From contig JAKGHH010000006.1 in the NCBI GenBank assembly GCA_022828595.1, positions 12,214,633-12,278,632 on the forward strand: a stretch of DNA of 64,000 nt. The letters run 5' to 3'. The stretch comes from Nelumbo lutea. Its lineage: Eukaryota > Streptophyta > Magnoliopsida > Proteales > Nelumbonaceae. The position numbers were made by a program, and so were the translations under genes. Under the pieces are notes generated by a model. The model was not told the DNA's origin. It made no database searches and was given only the letters and a program-made list of their open reading frames with translations. Shown piece after piece: positions 11,871 through 23,014 of the stretch; position 1 is the stretch's first letter; every line of letters begins with the position of its first letter.

Positions 11871-12283
11871 ATATTACAACTTTGCCCAAAACAAGAGAGC
11901 CCTGTCAACTCCCTGTTTTGCTAATACATCTGCCATCCTGTTGGCAGTCCTTACCCAGCTAAAAGTAGAATTAAACCTCTTTGATAGGGTATCAATTTCT
12001 TTTTTTGATAAGTTTTGCTAGGGTATCAATTTCCCTGAAGGCATGTCTGTATTTCCAAGGGGCTGAATTGATTTTCTTGGTCTAATTGATGACTAGTTGT
12101 GAGCTTCCTTCAATTTCCTATTCCCTAATTTTGAGTTGCACTGCAAGTCTCATTCCTTGTAATAGAGCCAATTATTCAGCCTGAACTGAGTCTCCAAAGC
12201 CAATTGGTCCCAACTCCTGAACACAAGGCTACTACTTTGGTTGTTTCTGAATACACCCCCTATGCCTGCTCTTCTTGTATTTT
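11871..12283 (-). pseudogene. Older LINE remnant: end of RNase H domain
   Basis: On the minus strand the segment encodes fragments of an RNase H domain and its C-terminus (FNSTFSWVRTANRMADVL then AKQGVDRALLFWAKL and stop near 11876). The frame is interrupted by the 34-bp insertion-plus-duplication at 12000-12033 and by stops farther upstream. Its 5' side abuts the 3' poly(A) of the larger LINE at 12284. Confidence 0.6.
11985..12033 (-). repeat. Minute TPRT-like insertion with 15-bp target duplication
   Basis: TAGGGTATCAATTTC occurs at 11985-11999 and again at 12019-12033. Between them are 19 bp (12000-12018) that on the minus strand read GCAAAACTTATC followed by seven A. A direct duplication around a short A-tailed sequence is the mark of target-primed reverse transcription that stopped almost at once. 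Confidence 0.6.
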
Positions 12284-12329
12284 TTTTTTATGAATGGATA
12301 TAATTTATAATTCAGAAAAGACAGTACAG

Positions 12330-13530
12330 GGAACTCAAAAGAGGCACGAGCTTTTACCTCTTCGGGGCAGTATTACATCAAATAAAAAACAGAATTAGTC
12401 ATAAATACAATTACAAAGCAGCCCAAAATAAATGTTCCCTAGTAGCCCCCTGCTTAGCTAATCCATCCGCTAAAGTGTTTGCTGATCTTCCCTCCCAACA
12501 AAAGGTAACTGTCATATTTCTTGTAAACCAGTTGACTTTCCTTAATAAATCTTTGTGTCACCACATGGCTGAAGTTGGATCTGTCAACCATCCCACAACA
12601 ATTTGAGAGTCTCCTTAAACTACCAGACGCTGAACTCCTAATTGTTCTGCAATCTGAATACCTTGTACCGCCACCAAAATCTCAGCTCTAATAGAGTCTC
12701 CTAATCCCACAGACCTGAAAACAAGGCTAATATATTGCTCTCCGTATCTCTTAGCATCTCTCCTATTCCCGATGGGCCTGGGTTTCCTTTTCTGCTGCCA
12801 TCAAAATTCAGCTTTACCCATCCTTCAGGTGGAGGGGTCCACACTGCAGAAACCCTGTCCTTCCTTGTATGGCTGCTAGCCAACACTAATCAATTTCTCC
12901 AAAAATCATCAAAGGAAAAAGTATGAAAGAGGTCCATAGTTCTCAGCCAATGAATGGCCCCTAGTTAAGATGCAATCCTCAACAGCCTGAATGCTTCTTT
13001 CCTTTTCCTTGAATATTCTTGCATTCCTTTCTTCCCAAATTGTCCACAATGCGGCTGCTCTAATACATCTCCACATCATTTTTCCGTTTTTTGTAGGACA
13101 CACAAAAAAAGAAGGATCGAATAGCTGACTTAAATCCATGGACAAATTCCACCTGCACCCAAACAAAGAAAAAATCCAACTCCAAATGGCTCTAGAAAGG
13201 GAACAAGATACAAGTAGATGGGAGCAATCCTCCCCATTAGCCCTGCAAAGTACACACCAGTCAGGGGATAAACACATGAAAAGTCTTTTCTTTTGCAAGC
13301 AGTCCAAGGTATTAATCTTTCTATAAAGCACCTCCTAGCAGAAAATAACAATTTTTGGTGGAATAGGTCTAAACCAAATCTCCTTGGTTGAAAAACCCCA
13401 CTGACTCGGGAAAGAGGAAAAGGACTTGAAAAAAGAAGCACAAGAGAAGTACCCTTTTGGATTAGGGGACCATAATCTCACATCCAAACTAAGAGGGTCC
13501 AAAAAGGCACTGCCAAGAAGAGACAACAAA
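12330..13530 (-). pseudogene. LINE ORF2 C-terminal part: zf-RVT and RNase H
   Basis: Continues the LINE ORF2 in shifted frames. 13529-13335 and 13331-12909 encode the zinc-binding reverse-transcriptase-associated region: LWSPNPKGYFSCASFF, then CVLCRANGEDCSHLLVSC with its Cys/His pattern, then MWRCIRAAALWTIWEERN. 12886-12701 starts the RNase H domain (WVKLNFDGSRKGNPGPSGIG), which breaks into several frames down to about 12330. At least two frameshifts and several stops separate the parts. Confidence 0.8.
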
Positions 13531-13884
13531 TCTGAGACACTGTTAGTTCATCATCCCTCAAACCTCTCCGAAAGCCAAAATCCCAAGTTAAGGATGAAGG
13601 TGAAATAGGAGATGGAAGAAAATGAGAGAGAACTATTTCCTTGTAAAGGGAAATAGAATAAAGAGACGGGAATTGGTCCTTTAGAGCAGTAGTCCCCACC
13701 CAAGTGTCTTCCCAAAATAAAACAAAGTTACTAGAATTGGCATCATACCTAACAAAGGAAATAAACTAGCAAGTTGGCTAAGGTTGACTTGATTAAGGTT
13801 ATCATACCCCTTAAAGAGATGTAATTCCTCTACCAATTTGCTAACCTCTTGGAGAATCTTTCAATTACAGGGTACCAAAAACCC

Positions 13885-15282
13885 TCAACCATTGGGTTCC
13901 CGCCTAGTGGTAGCCCCAAATATTATAAAGGCTTCACACCCCAAAATCCTAACTAGGGAATCCACCTCCTCTCCGCCTAGATTGAGCCCTGCCACACAAC
14001 TTTTTCCCCAATTCACTGTAAGATTGGACTTCCTTTCAAATTGAAGCACTAGACTCTTTAAGTTCCGTAATTCCCCTTCCTCCCCGACACAAAACAAGAT
14101 GATGTCATCTGCAAATTGTAAGTGTGTGACCACCACCTCCTCCCTACCAATCCTCCAACCTCTTATCAAATTGTTAGCATTGGCCCTCGAAATCATGGCA
14201 CTCAACACATCAGCTACTAGGGTAAAGAGGAATGGGGACAATGGATCTCCTTGCCTAATACCCCTCTTTGCAGAAAAGAAACCCCTAGCTACACCATTCA
14301 CCAATATTGAGAAATGACATGAAGAAATGCATCCCTTTACCCAACTGCACCATCTCTCCCCAAACCCTCTCCGCTTGAGAACCTCTAGTAAAAAATCCCA
14401 GTCCACCATGTCATAAGCCTTTTCAAGATCCAATTTGCAAACCAACCCCTTTTCCTTTCTCCTCCTCTTCGCCTCAACACATTCATTGGCAATAAGTATT
14501 TGATCTACAATTTGTCTTCCTTCTACAAAGGCCCCTTGATACGGTGAGATTAGAGACAGGAGGATCTTTTTTAATCTTAGCGCTAAGACCTTAGAAATGA
14601 TCTTATACATGCTTCCCACCAGGCTTATAGGCCTGAAATCCTTTGGTTGGAGAGCGTCATTCTTCTTAGGAACCAAGGCAATAAAAGTTGCATTTGCTCC
14701 TGAGTTAAAATTGCCTCTCTCATAGAACTCTTCAAAAGCCTCCAACAAATCCTCTCTAATTATCTCCCAACAATCTTGATAGAAGACTGTTGAAAAACCA
14801 TCAGGCCCGAGAGCTTTAGCTCGATCCATGGAGAAGATTGCATTTCTCACTTCTTTGGCCTCAAATCTTCTTTCCAAAGATTCCATTAAGACACTATCTT
14901 CCACCCTCCACTCCAAGTCCTCTAAACTCTCACTAGGTGTCCTTGGGTTGTCATACACTAATTTGAAGTGATTAACCAAAGCTTGAGCTATATCATCTTC
15001 CCTTGTCAGCAATTGCCCATCCCACTCCAATTTTGAAACAGAACTCTTCCTTCTCCTCCCATTTGCCAACGAATGAAAAAACCTTGTATTGAAGTCCCCT
15101 TCCTTTAGCCATTTGCACCTGGATTTTTGCCTCCAACTTATCTCCTCCTTCCTAAGAAGATCTTCCAGTTCCTGTTTCAAATTCCATCTTTCCACCCTAC
15201 CCTCTTCCCCCAGCCTTCTTTCAGCTTCTAGTCCATCTAGCTCCTGCACTCTCTGACTTATTTTCACTTTCCTTTGCTCCAA
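13885..15282 (-). pseudogene. LINE ORF2 reverse transcriptase region (open 465-codon frame)
   Basis: Non-LTR reverse transcriptase, which copies LINE RNA at the target site. Motifs in order: RCKWLKEGDFNTRFFH, GPDGFSTVFYQDCWEI, LVPKKNDALQPKDFRPISL, YQGAFVEGRQIVDQIL, LDLEKAYDMVDWDFL (catalytic Asp), KRGIRQGDPLSPFLF and the catalytic LQFADDIILF box. All catalytic Asp residues are present. The frame has no stop over 465 codons, but it lacks the endonuclease at its start and after LGCEAFIIFG it shifts frame into the thumb and zf-RVT part. The listed Met is only the first in the frame; the true protein began farther upstream. Recently active but now dead is the best reading. Confidence 0.85.
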
Positions 15283-15335
15283 TCTACCAAAACCTCTTTA
15301 TTCCAAATCTTGAGTCTAGCTTTCAGGAGTTGTAG

Positions 15336-15921
15336 TTTCTTGTAAAACCTATAGACTCCTAAACTCATAATAATCCTAGGAGTCAAACTGTTAGACTCAT
15401 AATCGTCTTAGGAGTCAAACTGTTTGACTCAATAATCCTAGTAGGACTCAAACTAAGTTGTCATATCTTATTTCAATTCAAAGAAGACTCAATAACTCTA
15501 ATCCTACTTATGCAACGACTCTGAAATTTTAAATATAAACAAACTATAACTAAACAAATTAAACCCTATCATTGTTCCCTACATAAAATTATAAAAAAAT
15601 GACAAAAATACCCCTCTGTCCAAAAATACAGAAATACATAAAATTTCATAAAATCGCAATTTTGACTCTCCAGCTCCTGCATCACTTATGTGAGCAGGTT
15701 AGAAAGGAAAAAAAAAAGAAAGAGAAAATGAGTGTTGGATAGTCATAAAACAAAATGCCCAAAAAAGCAAGTGTGAAAAATTTGTGTATGTTGAGATGGA
15801 TGAGTGGAAAAACTAAAAAAAAAAGATAGGATTATACAAATGGTCATTTGAAGGAACATAGTAGTAGTTCCAAAAGGTGACAAAAATGAGAAAGTAGACA
15901 CTGATAAAAAAATAAAAAAGT

Positions 15922-15959
<38 letters not shown>

Positions 15960-16108
15960 TAGACTAAATATGGTTTGGCCACATCAATAGAAGACTATCT
16001 GCAACACCCGGAAAAAAAAAAAAGCAATTTATTGCAAGTTTAAGGAGCTAGAAAGGCTAGGGGAAAACGAAAATTGACATGGGTTGAAGTAGCAAGAACT
16101 AACTTAAG
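15336..16108. other. Short tandem repeats and (GA)n microsatellite, no gene
   Basis: Next to the truncated LINE end, 15355-15445 holds about two and a half imperfect 37-bp units built on CCTAGGAGTCAAACTGTT and GACTCATAAT. An uninterrupted AG/GA run of about 32 bp lies at 15925-15956, with A-rich tracts on both sides. Nothing coding is supported. Confidence 0.6.
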
Positions 16109-16580
16109 CAGTGTTGTAAGAGTTGGACCAGACATAAAACTGGAATGCTTGTTGGGTCATGGGCCAAATGGTTTGATCATGAGTCATAGAAATGCTATAT
16201 AATTATTTTTGTAATTTATAACGCATGCATAAGTGTTGGTTAGATGTTTGCTTGTTTTTGGCTACAAATGACTAGGGTTCAAGTCTCATCATTCATGTTT
16301 TACTCAAAATACATAGATATCTCTTTATAATTAATAGGTCATGAGTTCAAATCCAACTATTAGCATTTTAAGTTTCTGGTGATTTAGTGACCTGGGCGGG
16401 TTGTTGAACCAGTCGAATCATTAAAACCCAGCCAGTTTTCAATGGTTCTGTTGGGTTTTGACCAATTCTACCGGTTTTCCAGAAATCTGAAAACTAGGAT
16501 TAAAAAAAAAAAAAGAATGGCTTCTGGTTCCCAGGTTTGATGGTTCGACCATATGGTCCAGTCTGAGTCTTACAACATTG
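16109..16580. mobile_element. hAT-like MITE with CARTGTTGTAAG ends
   Basis: Left end CAGTGTTGTAAGAG and inverted right end CAATGTTGTAAGAC delimit 472 bp. Flanking octamers AACTTAAG and GATTTAAG agree at six of eight positions, fitting the hAT superfamily. The interior carries GGACCA/TGGTCC and AACCGG-type words and two tRNA B-box-like strings (GGGTTCAAGTC near 16275 and GAGTTCAAATCC near 16344), which need not mean SINE origin. Confidence 0.65.
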
Positions 16581-17390
16581 GATTTAAGCACTCATAATTT
16601 AACTGGAGATGGCACTAAACAGGTCGGAATGGAGAAACAGGATTAATGTAGCCAACCTCATATGGTTGGAACAAGGGTTAGGTGGTGATGGTGATCTTTA
16701 AAATAGAATTATAGTTTAGAGATCCTTTAAAAGATGACCTTTAAAAGAAGCAAACCTGATCACTAAATGCATTTCCTTCACTTCCTCACCTTACAAAGGT
16801 TTCCATCCCATTTATACTCATAGGGTAGAATATGGTTATTACAACGAATATTGACTTCTAAGCTAAAAATGAAAAGAAACAAACTATATTCAAATATCTT
16901 CTAAATCCCCAAGTATTTCCTAACGTCTAACTGTATTCCTAACTAAACTCAAAAGAGGAAATAGCCTAAAAGACAACTCAATAATACACTTGACAACTAA
17001 GATAATTACCTGTTAACTTCCAATGGAAAATTTTATTTTCTTCCAATTTTCCAACATGGGAGGTTTTTGCAGACTTGATAGCTAAAAAGGCTGAACTGAT
17101 CTTTATGAAACAAAGGGCTGAGTTAATAAGCTACATCCACAGAAATTGCTTCATGAAATTAGCTTCTAGTAGGCCCATGAATGGAATTGAGCCATAACAG
17201 AATCCTCTCTTTTTTAGCAATTTTTTGGCCCTCCATCACTGGTTTTTTGGGTATAGAAGTAGCAAAACCCACATAGAGAAAATAACCATGTATTCTTCAA
17301 AAAGCCTAAATCGATTATTCAATATAATCTTCGGTATAAAGTAAAAATGAAATAAAAAAAATAGGGAAAAACAATTAGTATATGAGTAAG
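16581..17390. other. Intergenic; 3' flank of the UPF0496 gene
   Basis: AT-rich sequence without a supported gene. The last few hundred bases before 17391 are where the 3' UTR and polyadenylation region of the minus-strand UPF0496 gene should lie; an ATTTCATTTTTAC-type AT-rich stretch lies 30-50 bp past the stop, but no signal is decisive. Confidence 0.5.
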
Positions 17391-18467
17391 TCAGGAGTTA
17401 CTAGACTGGTCGAGATGGATCTCTTGCAGGAGGCTATACCTAGCCTTGTTGATGGTGGTGAAGAAAAGGCAGAGATGTTCTTCGAGGTCATTGAGCTGGT
17501 GAAGAAAATTAGGTTGGTTCTTGCGAAGTTGCTTCACCACCTCCTGAATAAGGAAACTGTCCTTCCCCCTCTCCAAACCCAGGCTGATAAGAAACTTGTC
17601 GCTCTCAATCGCTGCGTGCAAGCGGGCAACGAGGCGGTCGATGGTGTCAACGAAGTTGTTCAGGACGAAAGTCCCCTTGGCAGTAGCATCTAGCTGGGCA
17701 ATATGCTTGAGCTCCTTCTTAGTAACTTTGTTCGGGAGCAAGACAAATAGAGCTCCAGCAACAAGGGCGGCGAAGGCATGAGCAGCAATCACCACGGCCG
17801 CTAGGACAACACCAATGGTTGTGCCGATGAGGCAGAGAGCCGACCCGGTTGTGGCTCGGCGAATGAGGCGGACCTTCCTGCGGGATTTGTGGAGATGGCA
17901 ATCAAGCTGCAGCTTGAGCTGAGAGAAGCAATGACGCATGCTACGGAAGTTATCAGAGTTGGGGTGGGGAAAGGGATTCTCGAGACTGTTGAAATTCCGC
18001 AAAATGCCGAAGGCCCAGTCACACTGAGCTTGACTGAGTGATCCGCACTCAGAAGAGCTTAAAGGAAGGATATCAATGAGGTCGCCCAGAGGGGCGTAAT
18101 GGGAGCGGGCGAGATCGATGCTACGCTGAAGGAGAAGGCACAAATGGGAGGTGTGTTCGCTGTTGTCGAAGTAGGCGGAGACTAGTTTAGTAAGGTTGCT
18201 GGGCCTGGCCCGGTGGAGGGCCTCCTCGACGGAGGCCCGGTCCGGCTGGAGGAGCTGTGCCACGATGTGGGATGATGAGACCGGTTCTTCCTGCTGCACG
18301 CACTCCACCCGGGAACCATCTTGGACGTGAATCTTGGACCATATCTCGTTGTAGGAATTGGTTTGGAGTGAGAGGATGTATTCGCTGGTGAGGTTGACTG
18401 TGGGTGATGGTTGCGCGCTGAATATTTGCACTTCCTCTCTTGAAGCATCTAGGGTTTCAATCGCCAT
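17391..18467 (-). CDS. UPF0496 family protein (DUF677-type), intronless
   Basis: A 358-residue protein of the plant UPF0496 group, relatives of At3g19330 and AT14A-like proteins; the exact molecular role is unknown. Visible parts: an N-terminal region with YILSLQTNSYNEIWSKI (residues 30-46), a helical middle including LTKLVSAYFDNSEHTSHLCLL (92-112), a basic stretch HKSRRKVRLIRR (193-204), then one or two hydrophobic segments at about 208-245, rich in Ala, Val and Gly, and a C-terminal helical region ending with HLCLFFTTINKARYSLLQEI. No signal peptide is evident, so it is probably an internal membrane-anchored protein. The ATG at 18467 is the first in frame, and the length fits the family. GC content is clearly higher than in the flanks. 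No lesions. Confidence 0.9.
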   Translation of the reverse strand: MAIETLDASREEVQIFSAQPSPTVNLTSEYILSLQTNSYNEIWSKIHVQDGSRVECVQQEEPVSSSHIVAQLLQPDRASVEEALHRARPSNLTKLVSAYFDNSEHTSHLCLLLQRSIDLARSHYAPLGDLIDILPLSSSECGSLSQAQCDWAFGILRNFNSLENPFPHPNSDNFRSMRHCFSQLKLQLDCHLHKSRRKVRLIRRATTGSALCLIGTTIGVVLAAVVIAAHAFAALVAGALFVLLPNKVTKKELKHIAQLDATAKGTFVLNNFVDTIDRLVARLHAAIESDKFLISLGLERGKDSFLIQEVVKQLRKNQPNFLHQLNDLEEHLCLFFTTINKARYSLLQEIHLDQSSNS

Positions 18468-18843
18468 CGTATATACGTACCAACGTCATTAACAATTTAG
18501 AAGACAGAAGTTGCAAGCTTAAAGCATCGGCGGCGCAATAAGTAGAACAAGTGACCAATAAAATACAATGGACAGATTGATTCGCACTGATGATGATGGG
18601 CTGTGGTGGGGAACTGGGGATGAAGCAAATGAACAATATCGACCGCGCAGTCGCGCTCGGTTGAGTGTTAAGAGAGAGAGGGAGAGAAGTGAGCACAGCG
18701 TGAGCGGCTCTGCTCAAGGCGTTGTTTTCGTGACGTTGTTTTTTTTCCGAAATCACTGATCCCAACCCGACCCAATTCCGTTCTCAACCTGGGCTGAACC
18801 GTCATTCTCCCATTCCATTACTGGGTTTTGAATGCATTACGAG
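18468..18843 (-). promoter_or_regulatory. 5' flank and presumed promoter of the UPF0496 gene
   Basis: The 376 bp between the start codon and the hAT element at 18844 must hold the 5' UTR and core promoter. A GA-rich/TC-rich tract (18670-18690) suits a plant 5' UTR. No convincing TATA box was found. The hAT insertion therefore sits within 400 bp of the coding start. Confidence 0.35.
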
Positions 18844-19336
18844 TAGACCTGTTCATGGGCCGGGCCCAGCCCCGCCCCCGGACGGGTTTGAACATAGGCC
18901 CGCGGGCTTATACTCGGGCCAAAAAACCCGGCCCGTAATAAATTGGAACCGGGCTCGGGTTTTATTAAAATAACCCAACTCGGCCCGACCTAAAATGGGT
19001 TATGTGATTATGTCCATTTGAATAAATTTTTTGATTTAAAAGTTTTAAAACGTAAAAGAAAGGGAAAAAAACCATATTTTAGGCCCATTGTTCATTTAAA
19101 TAGGAAAAAAAACCATCTAAATTTGTAATTCTAATTTGAATAGGGAATACTGTAATTTTTTTTATTAGTTCAGGCTTTGGGCTCGGGCTCAGGCTTCGGT
19201 CTTTTTATCAAGGCCAGGCTCGGGCCCAAATTATAGGCCCATTGGTTGGGCCAGGCTCGGGCTCGGGCCTAGCATATTTTCATTAATGATGAGTAAAAGC
19301 CCGACCTGAGCCCAGCCCGGCCCATGAACAGGTCTA
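18844..19336. mobile_element. Non-autonomous hAT-like element, intact ends
   Basis: Perfect 17-bp inverted ends TAGACCTGTTCATGGGC. Flanking octamers ATTACGAG and ATTACAAG differ at one position, which supports an 8-bp hAT target duplication. Both subterminal regions carry many GGGCC, CGGGC and GGCTCGGGC words, while the centre is AT-rich. 493 bp, no coding capacity. Same family as 4192-4662 and 50583-51066. Confidence 0.9.
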
Positions 19337-19533
19337 ATTACAAGAAAAGAAAAAAAAATGATAAATAGGTTGTTTTGACTTTTGAGGATTTTTTACTCTC
19401 ATCACCCTAAATTTAATGAAAAAGCCTTTTGGGTCCGATTTAAACATAAAAATATCATTAAAAAATGTACGATGATAGTGTTCTCATTTTCAATCCGTTA
19501 AATAATAAATAAAACAAAGATAAATTTCTTAAG

Positions 19534-20215
19534 GGATTATAGTAAATAAGGGTAATTTTTTGCCCTTAATATCAATAAAAATAATATATCTAAAAATTTT
19601 CAAAAATATGTTAACTTTTTAAAAACAATATCAATTAAGGGCAAAAATATTATTCATCTTCTTCCTCCTGCAATCTATTCATCAGTGCCGCCACCTCCAG
19701 CAATGCCTCCAGCAGTTTTATCCAAGGTGAGCGGAGGCAGAAGTGGCGACAACGGCGCTGGTGGTCATTCTTCTACCCAACGCCGCCGCCTCTACCTCTA
19801 TCTCCGGCAATGTTGCCAGAGGTGGGCGATGGCAATGCTGGTGGTCATTCTTCTACCCTATGCTGCCACCTCCGCCCACTAGCATTGTCTCCACCCACCT
19901 TCGGCAACGTTGCTGGAGACGGAGGTGGAGGTGGCAGCGTGGGCAAAGGAATGACCACCAGTGCCACCCACCTCCTGCAACGTTGCTGAAGGTGGAGGCA
20001 GAGGTGGCAAAAATTGGCAGAGGCATTGTCAGAGGCAACGGCAAACGGCAATGCCTATGAATGGATTGCAAGAGGAAGAAGATGAATTGTGTTTTTGCCC
20101 TTTATTAATATTATTTTTAAAAAGTTAACATATTTTTGAATTTTTTTATAAATATAATACTTTTATTGATATTAAGGGCCAAAAGTTGACCTTATCTGCT
20201 ATAATTCCATTTTTT
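19534..20215. mobile_element. Foldback element with about 155-bp inverted repeats and GC-rich core
   Basis: The left arm (19534-19690) and right arm (20053-20215) are nearly exact inverted copies over some 155 bp, including TTGCCCTTAATATCAATAAA, AAATATGTTAACTTTTTAAA and CATCTTCTTCCTC. The 360-bp core is GC-rich, unlike the AT-rich arms, and holds CTGGTGGTCATTCTTCTACC twice directly and a variant in inverse orientation. The layout is that of a Mutator-like foldback element, possibly with captured DNA. The frames in the core look like chance products of its GC content. Confidence 0.75.
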
Positions 20216-20847
20216 AAACTATCCTAGTATTTGTTTCTAAAAATTGGCATGTCTAATGGAAAGAAACAAAATATCAAATTTGCCATCTACTATTCTTCAA
20301 ATTTTAAAATAAAACCCAACTAATGAACAATTCCGATGATGATGTTTGGCAAATTGCGTGTTTTGTCGCCAGAAGATGGTAAAGAGTGGGAGAGCAACAA
20401 TGACGGAATAAAAGAAAAACATAAAATCAGTGAGTTCTCGCCAGAGGTGGGTGGGAATAAAAGGAGTGTTGTCACAATGATTCCTCTATTTTTGTTAAGA
20501 ACACAATGAACAGTGACCAGGGATCTTATTTTAGCTCATAGAGAGAGAGAGAAAGAGAGAGAAATGGAAATGAAGAATATAGGAGAGAATGTGAGAGAGA
20601 AATTGGGGAGAGATTGAAGGGAAGAGGTTTCATCGCCACTGCTTCACTATGTCGTGAGGTAGGAGGGGGACAGTGTATATTCTCGGGTATTAGCTCATTA
20701 GGGGAGAGAGACAGTCGAGAAGAGAGAGGGTGTGAGAAGATGGAAAGAGGAGTTCGGGGGAGAAGTCGTCGCTAGGTTGCTCGGTTTCTGAGGTCGAAGG
20801 AGATGAAGGTGAACAGTGAAGTTTTCGGTCATTGTTTCAGTTCGATG

Positions 20848-20880
<33 letters not shown>

Positions 20881-22450
20881 GGAAGGAAGAGGGTGAAAGG
20901 AAGGCATGTCGTTGAAAGTTGCAGCAACGGCGGTGTGTCAATCCGAACTAACGAGGTAAATAGGGGAGGGTTTTGCAACGTCTTGCTTTGAGTGTTTTAG
21001 CCCACCCAACACCCACCACCATCTCCTACTCTCTCTCTATCTCTCTGCAACTGAAGAAGAAGAAGAAAGCAGAAAAAAAAATGAAATTAAAAAGAGCTTC
21101 TAAGTTTTCTTCTTGAAAAAAAATAAATCTTCTTTGAATATCTAAAAACTTCATCTCTGCAACTATAGAATTTGTTCTTCAGATCTGCTTTGAACTTCCA
21201 AATTTTCTCTGTTCTTTCCCTCTGTTAAAGCGCCATTTCTTCAGGCATGATGGATTTTTCACCCATCGTCTCACCTTGCACTTCTTTTTCTCTTTCTAGT
21301 CTGGTTCGTCAATGTTGTTCTATGGTTAATCATCCTAGCTCGATTCTTTTGCTTTGCTTTTGTTTGTGTTTCGAGTTTGTTTTGATGGTGATATTTTTTT
21401 TTTCTTTGGCATTTCTTACTTATCTTATGAAGCTATCTTTTCGGTTCTCTAGTCCACATGAAAAATGCCAAAATTAATTGAATTAACCTTAAAATTCCAG
21501 ACATAAAAGAAAAACTTGAAAATACAAAGAATAAACAATAAAAGGTAAAAGACTAAATACTAGAGATTAAAGAGTAAAAACTTCTAAGAATACATAAATG
21601 GTCCCACCTAGACTTGGCAATTAGGTCAGCAAGTTGACTTGTGACCAACCTGATTTTTCTGATTAGTGTTGGGTGGGTCATTCTCAAATTCGGGTGGCTA
21701 GATATGAGACCCCAACCCTATTTTTTCAGGTTGGGTTCACGGGTGGTCAGCTCATAGAAGAATCTTCCCTGATGCATACAAGTAGTGTAAGAAATGAAAC
21801 AAGAATGCCTTGGATCTTAAAATACATAAATAATGTACATGATGAATTAAAAATATTAGAGAATAACATATAAACACATTATGAATAATAATATTTAATA
21901 TATAAATAATAATGTTATCAAATATGATAACAATAATTCTAACACCATCACTCAAAAAACAGAGAACTTAGTAACAAGTATCACTTAACAAATATTATGT
22001 TGTTGCCATTTAATTAGTAACAAAATGCTCAAAATTATACACCAAGTTTGATTCGAGAACAAAGCATATGATTACTAACCCAAAATGCCTTGTAAACATA
22101 GTTCGACATATATAGCAAAGTCCAATGGTAATTGGTAAGCGCTGGATCAATATCTACTTCATAACTCGATGGTGAAGAGGACCAATCCAAGTAACACCTA
22201 AAATATGAAATAATTCATATTGCATCTACAATAAGCCAATAAAATTAGGTTCTTTGTGGTTTCTTGTCCATCGTTGCCATTTCTTCTTGGTGACTCGTAA
22301 ATTTTAATCAACCCATATAAATGATTCCTTATGGTGCCCTCTTAGCAGGCATCAAAAGAACCATCTATAATAATTTACTTCAGTTTTGGCCATGTACACT
22401 GCTATATGACCCTTTCTACTGCAATTTCAAAACTATAGGAAGACATGCAT
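20216..22450. other. Intergenic; microsatellites and possible 5' UTR-like sequence
   Basis: No gene is recognised. (GA)n runs occur at 20538-20562 and 20845-20870, the latter followed by a G-run of about eleven. 21000-21240 resembles a plant leader (TC-rich tracts, GAAGAAGAAG) before a 76-codon frame at 21247-21477 with hydrophobic content but no known domain. 21605-21760 has GGGTGGGT/ACCAACC-rich sequence like remnants of the hAT families. 21840-22450 is AT-rich. Confidence 0.45.
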
Positions 22451-23014
22451 AACTGGACCGGGCAATTTGTGGGCCCAAATCAGGGCCGGGCCTGAAGACT
22501 ACCTAGGCCCAAGCCTGGAATTTCCAGACCGGGTCGGGCTGAAAAGATGACCCCTGTAATAGGACTAGGCTGGGAGATTGAATCAGATGGCAAGAACCAA
22601 CTTATCAACAATAACCATAATATAGCCACTTTTTGCCATTTCAATAGTATGAACACAGTTTTGATATCATTGAATCTGTACATTCATGGAAAGCAAGACT
22701 TTGCAAATGAAACTTATACATGAAATTCTAACAAGAAAGCAGTTTGAATTATTGTTTAATGTAGTAATCACACAATAAACGGACAATTAACATTTTTAAA
22801 CAGAACCATACATAAACATGTTACAATATGATGCCACGGGCAATGCAAACACTCCAAAGTAACAATGAACAAAAAACTTGTCCTTTCACCTTCGGATTCA
22901 AATAATCTGTCTTGACATGGCAAAAGAACACTTACCCTTTATTAAGCTGTGCTTGATCAAGGACAGTTTCACAACCGGGGGGGTTTGTACTACAATTGAA
23001 ATTGCAGCGGCATC
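22451..23014. other. hAT remnant and 3' flank of the chitinase-like gene
   Basis: 22455-22575 is rich in GGGCCGGGCC, GGCCCAAGCC and CCGGGTCGGGCT words like the interiors of the TAGACCTG hAT family, but no terminal repeats remain. The following 400 bp lead to the chitinase-like gene stop codon at 23015 and should include its 3' UTR. Confidence 0.45.

Larger units (their letters stand above)
12284..15335 (-). mobile_element. Plant L1-type LINE, 5'-truncated
   Basis: A minus-strand LINE about 3.05 kb long. Order from its 5' side: a linker before RT (LKARLKIWNKEV-like, 15330-15290, frameshifted), reverse transcriptase (15282-13885), zinc-binding RVT region (13529-12909), RNase H (about 12886-12330) and a 3' tail of nine A (12284-12292 as T). 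The AP endonuclease and ORF1 are absent, so it was truncated at insertion or later. The tail motif, ATCCATTCAT then A-run, matches that of the LINE fragment at 58781. Confidence 0.85.

Noticed and set aside
13885..15282. Host gene with reverse transcriptase function
   Set aside because: Domain order, zf-RVT, RNase H and poly(A) tail show a plant L1 LINE; it has frameshifts after the RT.
16265..16355. tRNA-like B boxes suggesting SINEs or tRNA genes
   Set aside because: No A box at the right distance, no cloverleaf, and both lie inside an hAT-type MITE.
19685..20071. Several GC-rich frames on both strands
   Set aside because: They overlap in four frames inside the core of a foldback element and are low-complexity; no domain is recognisable.
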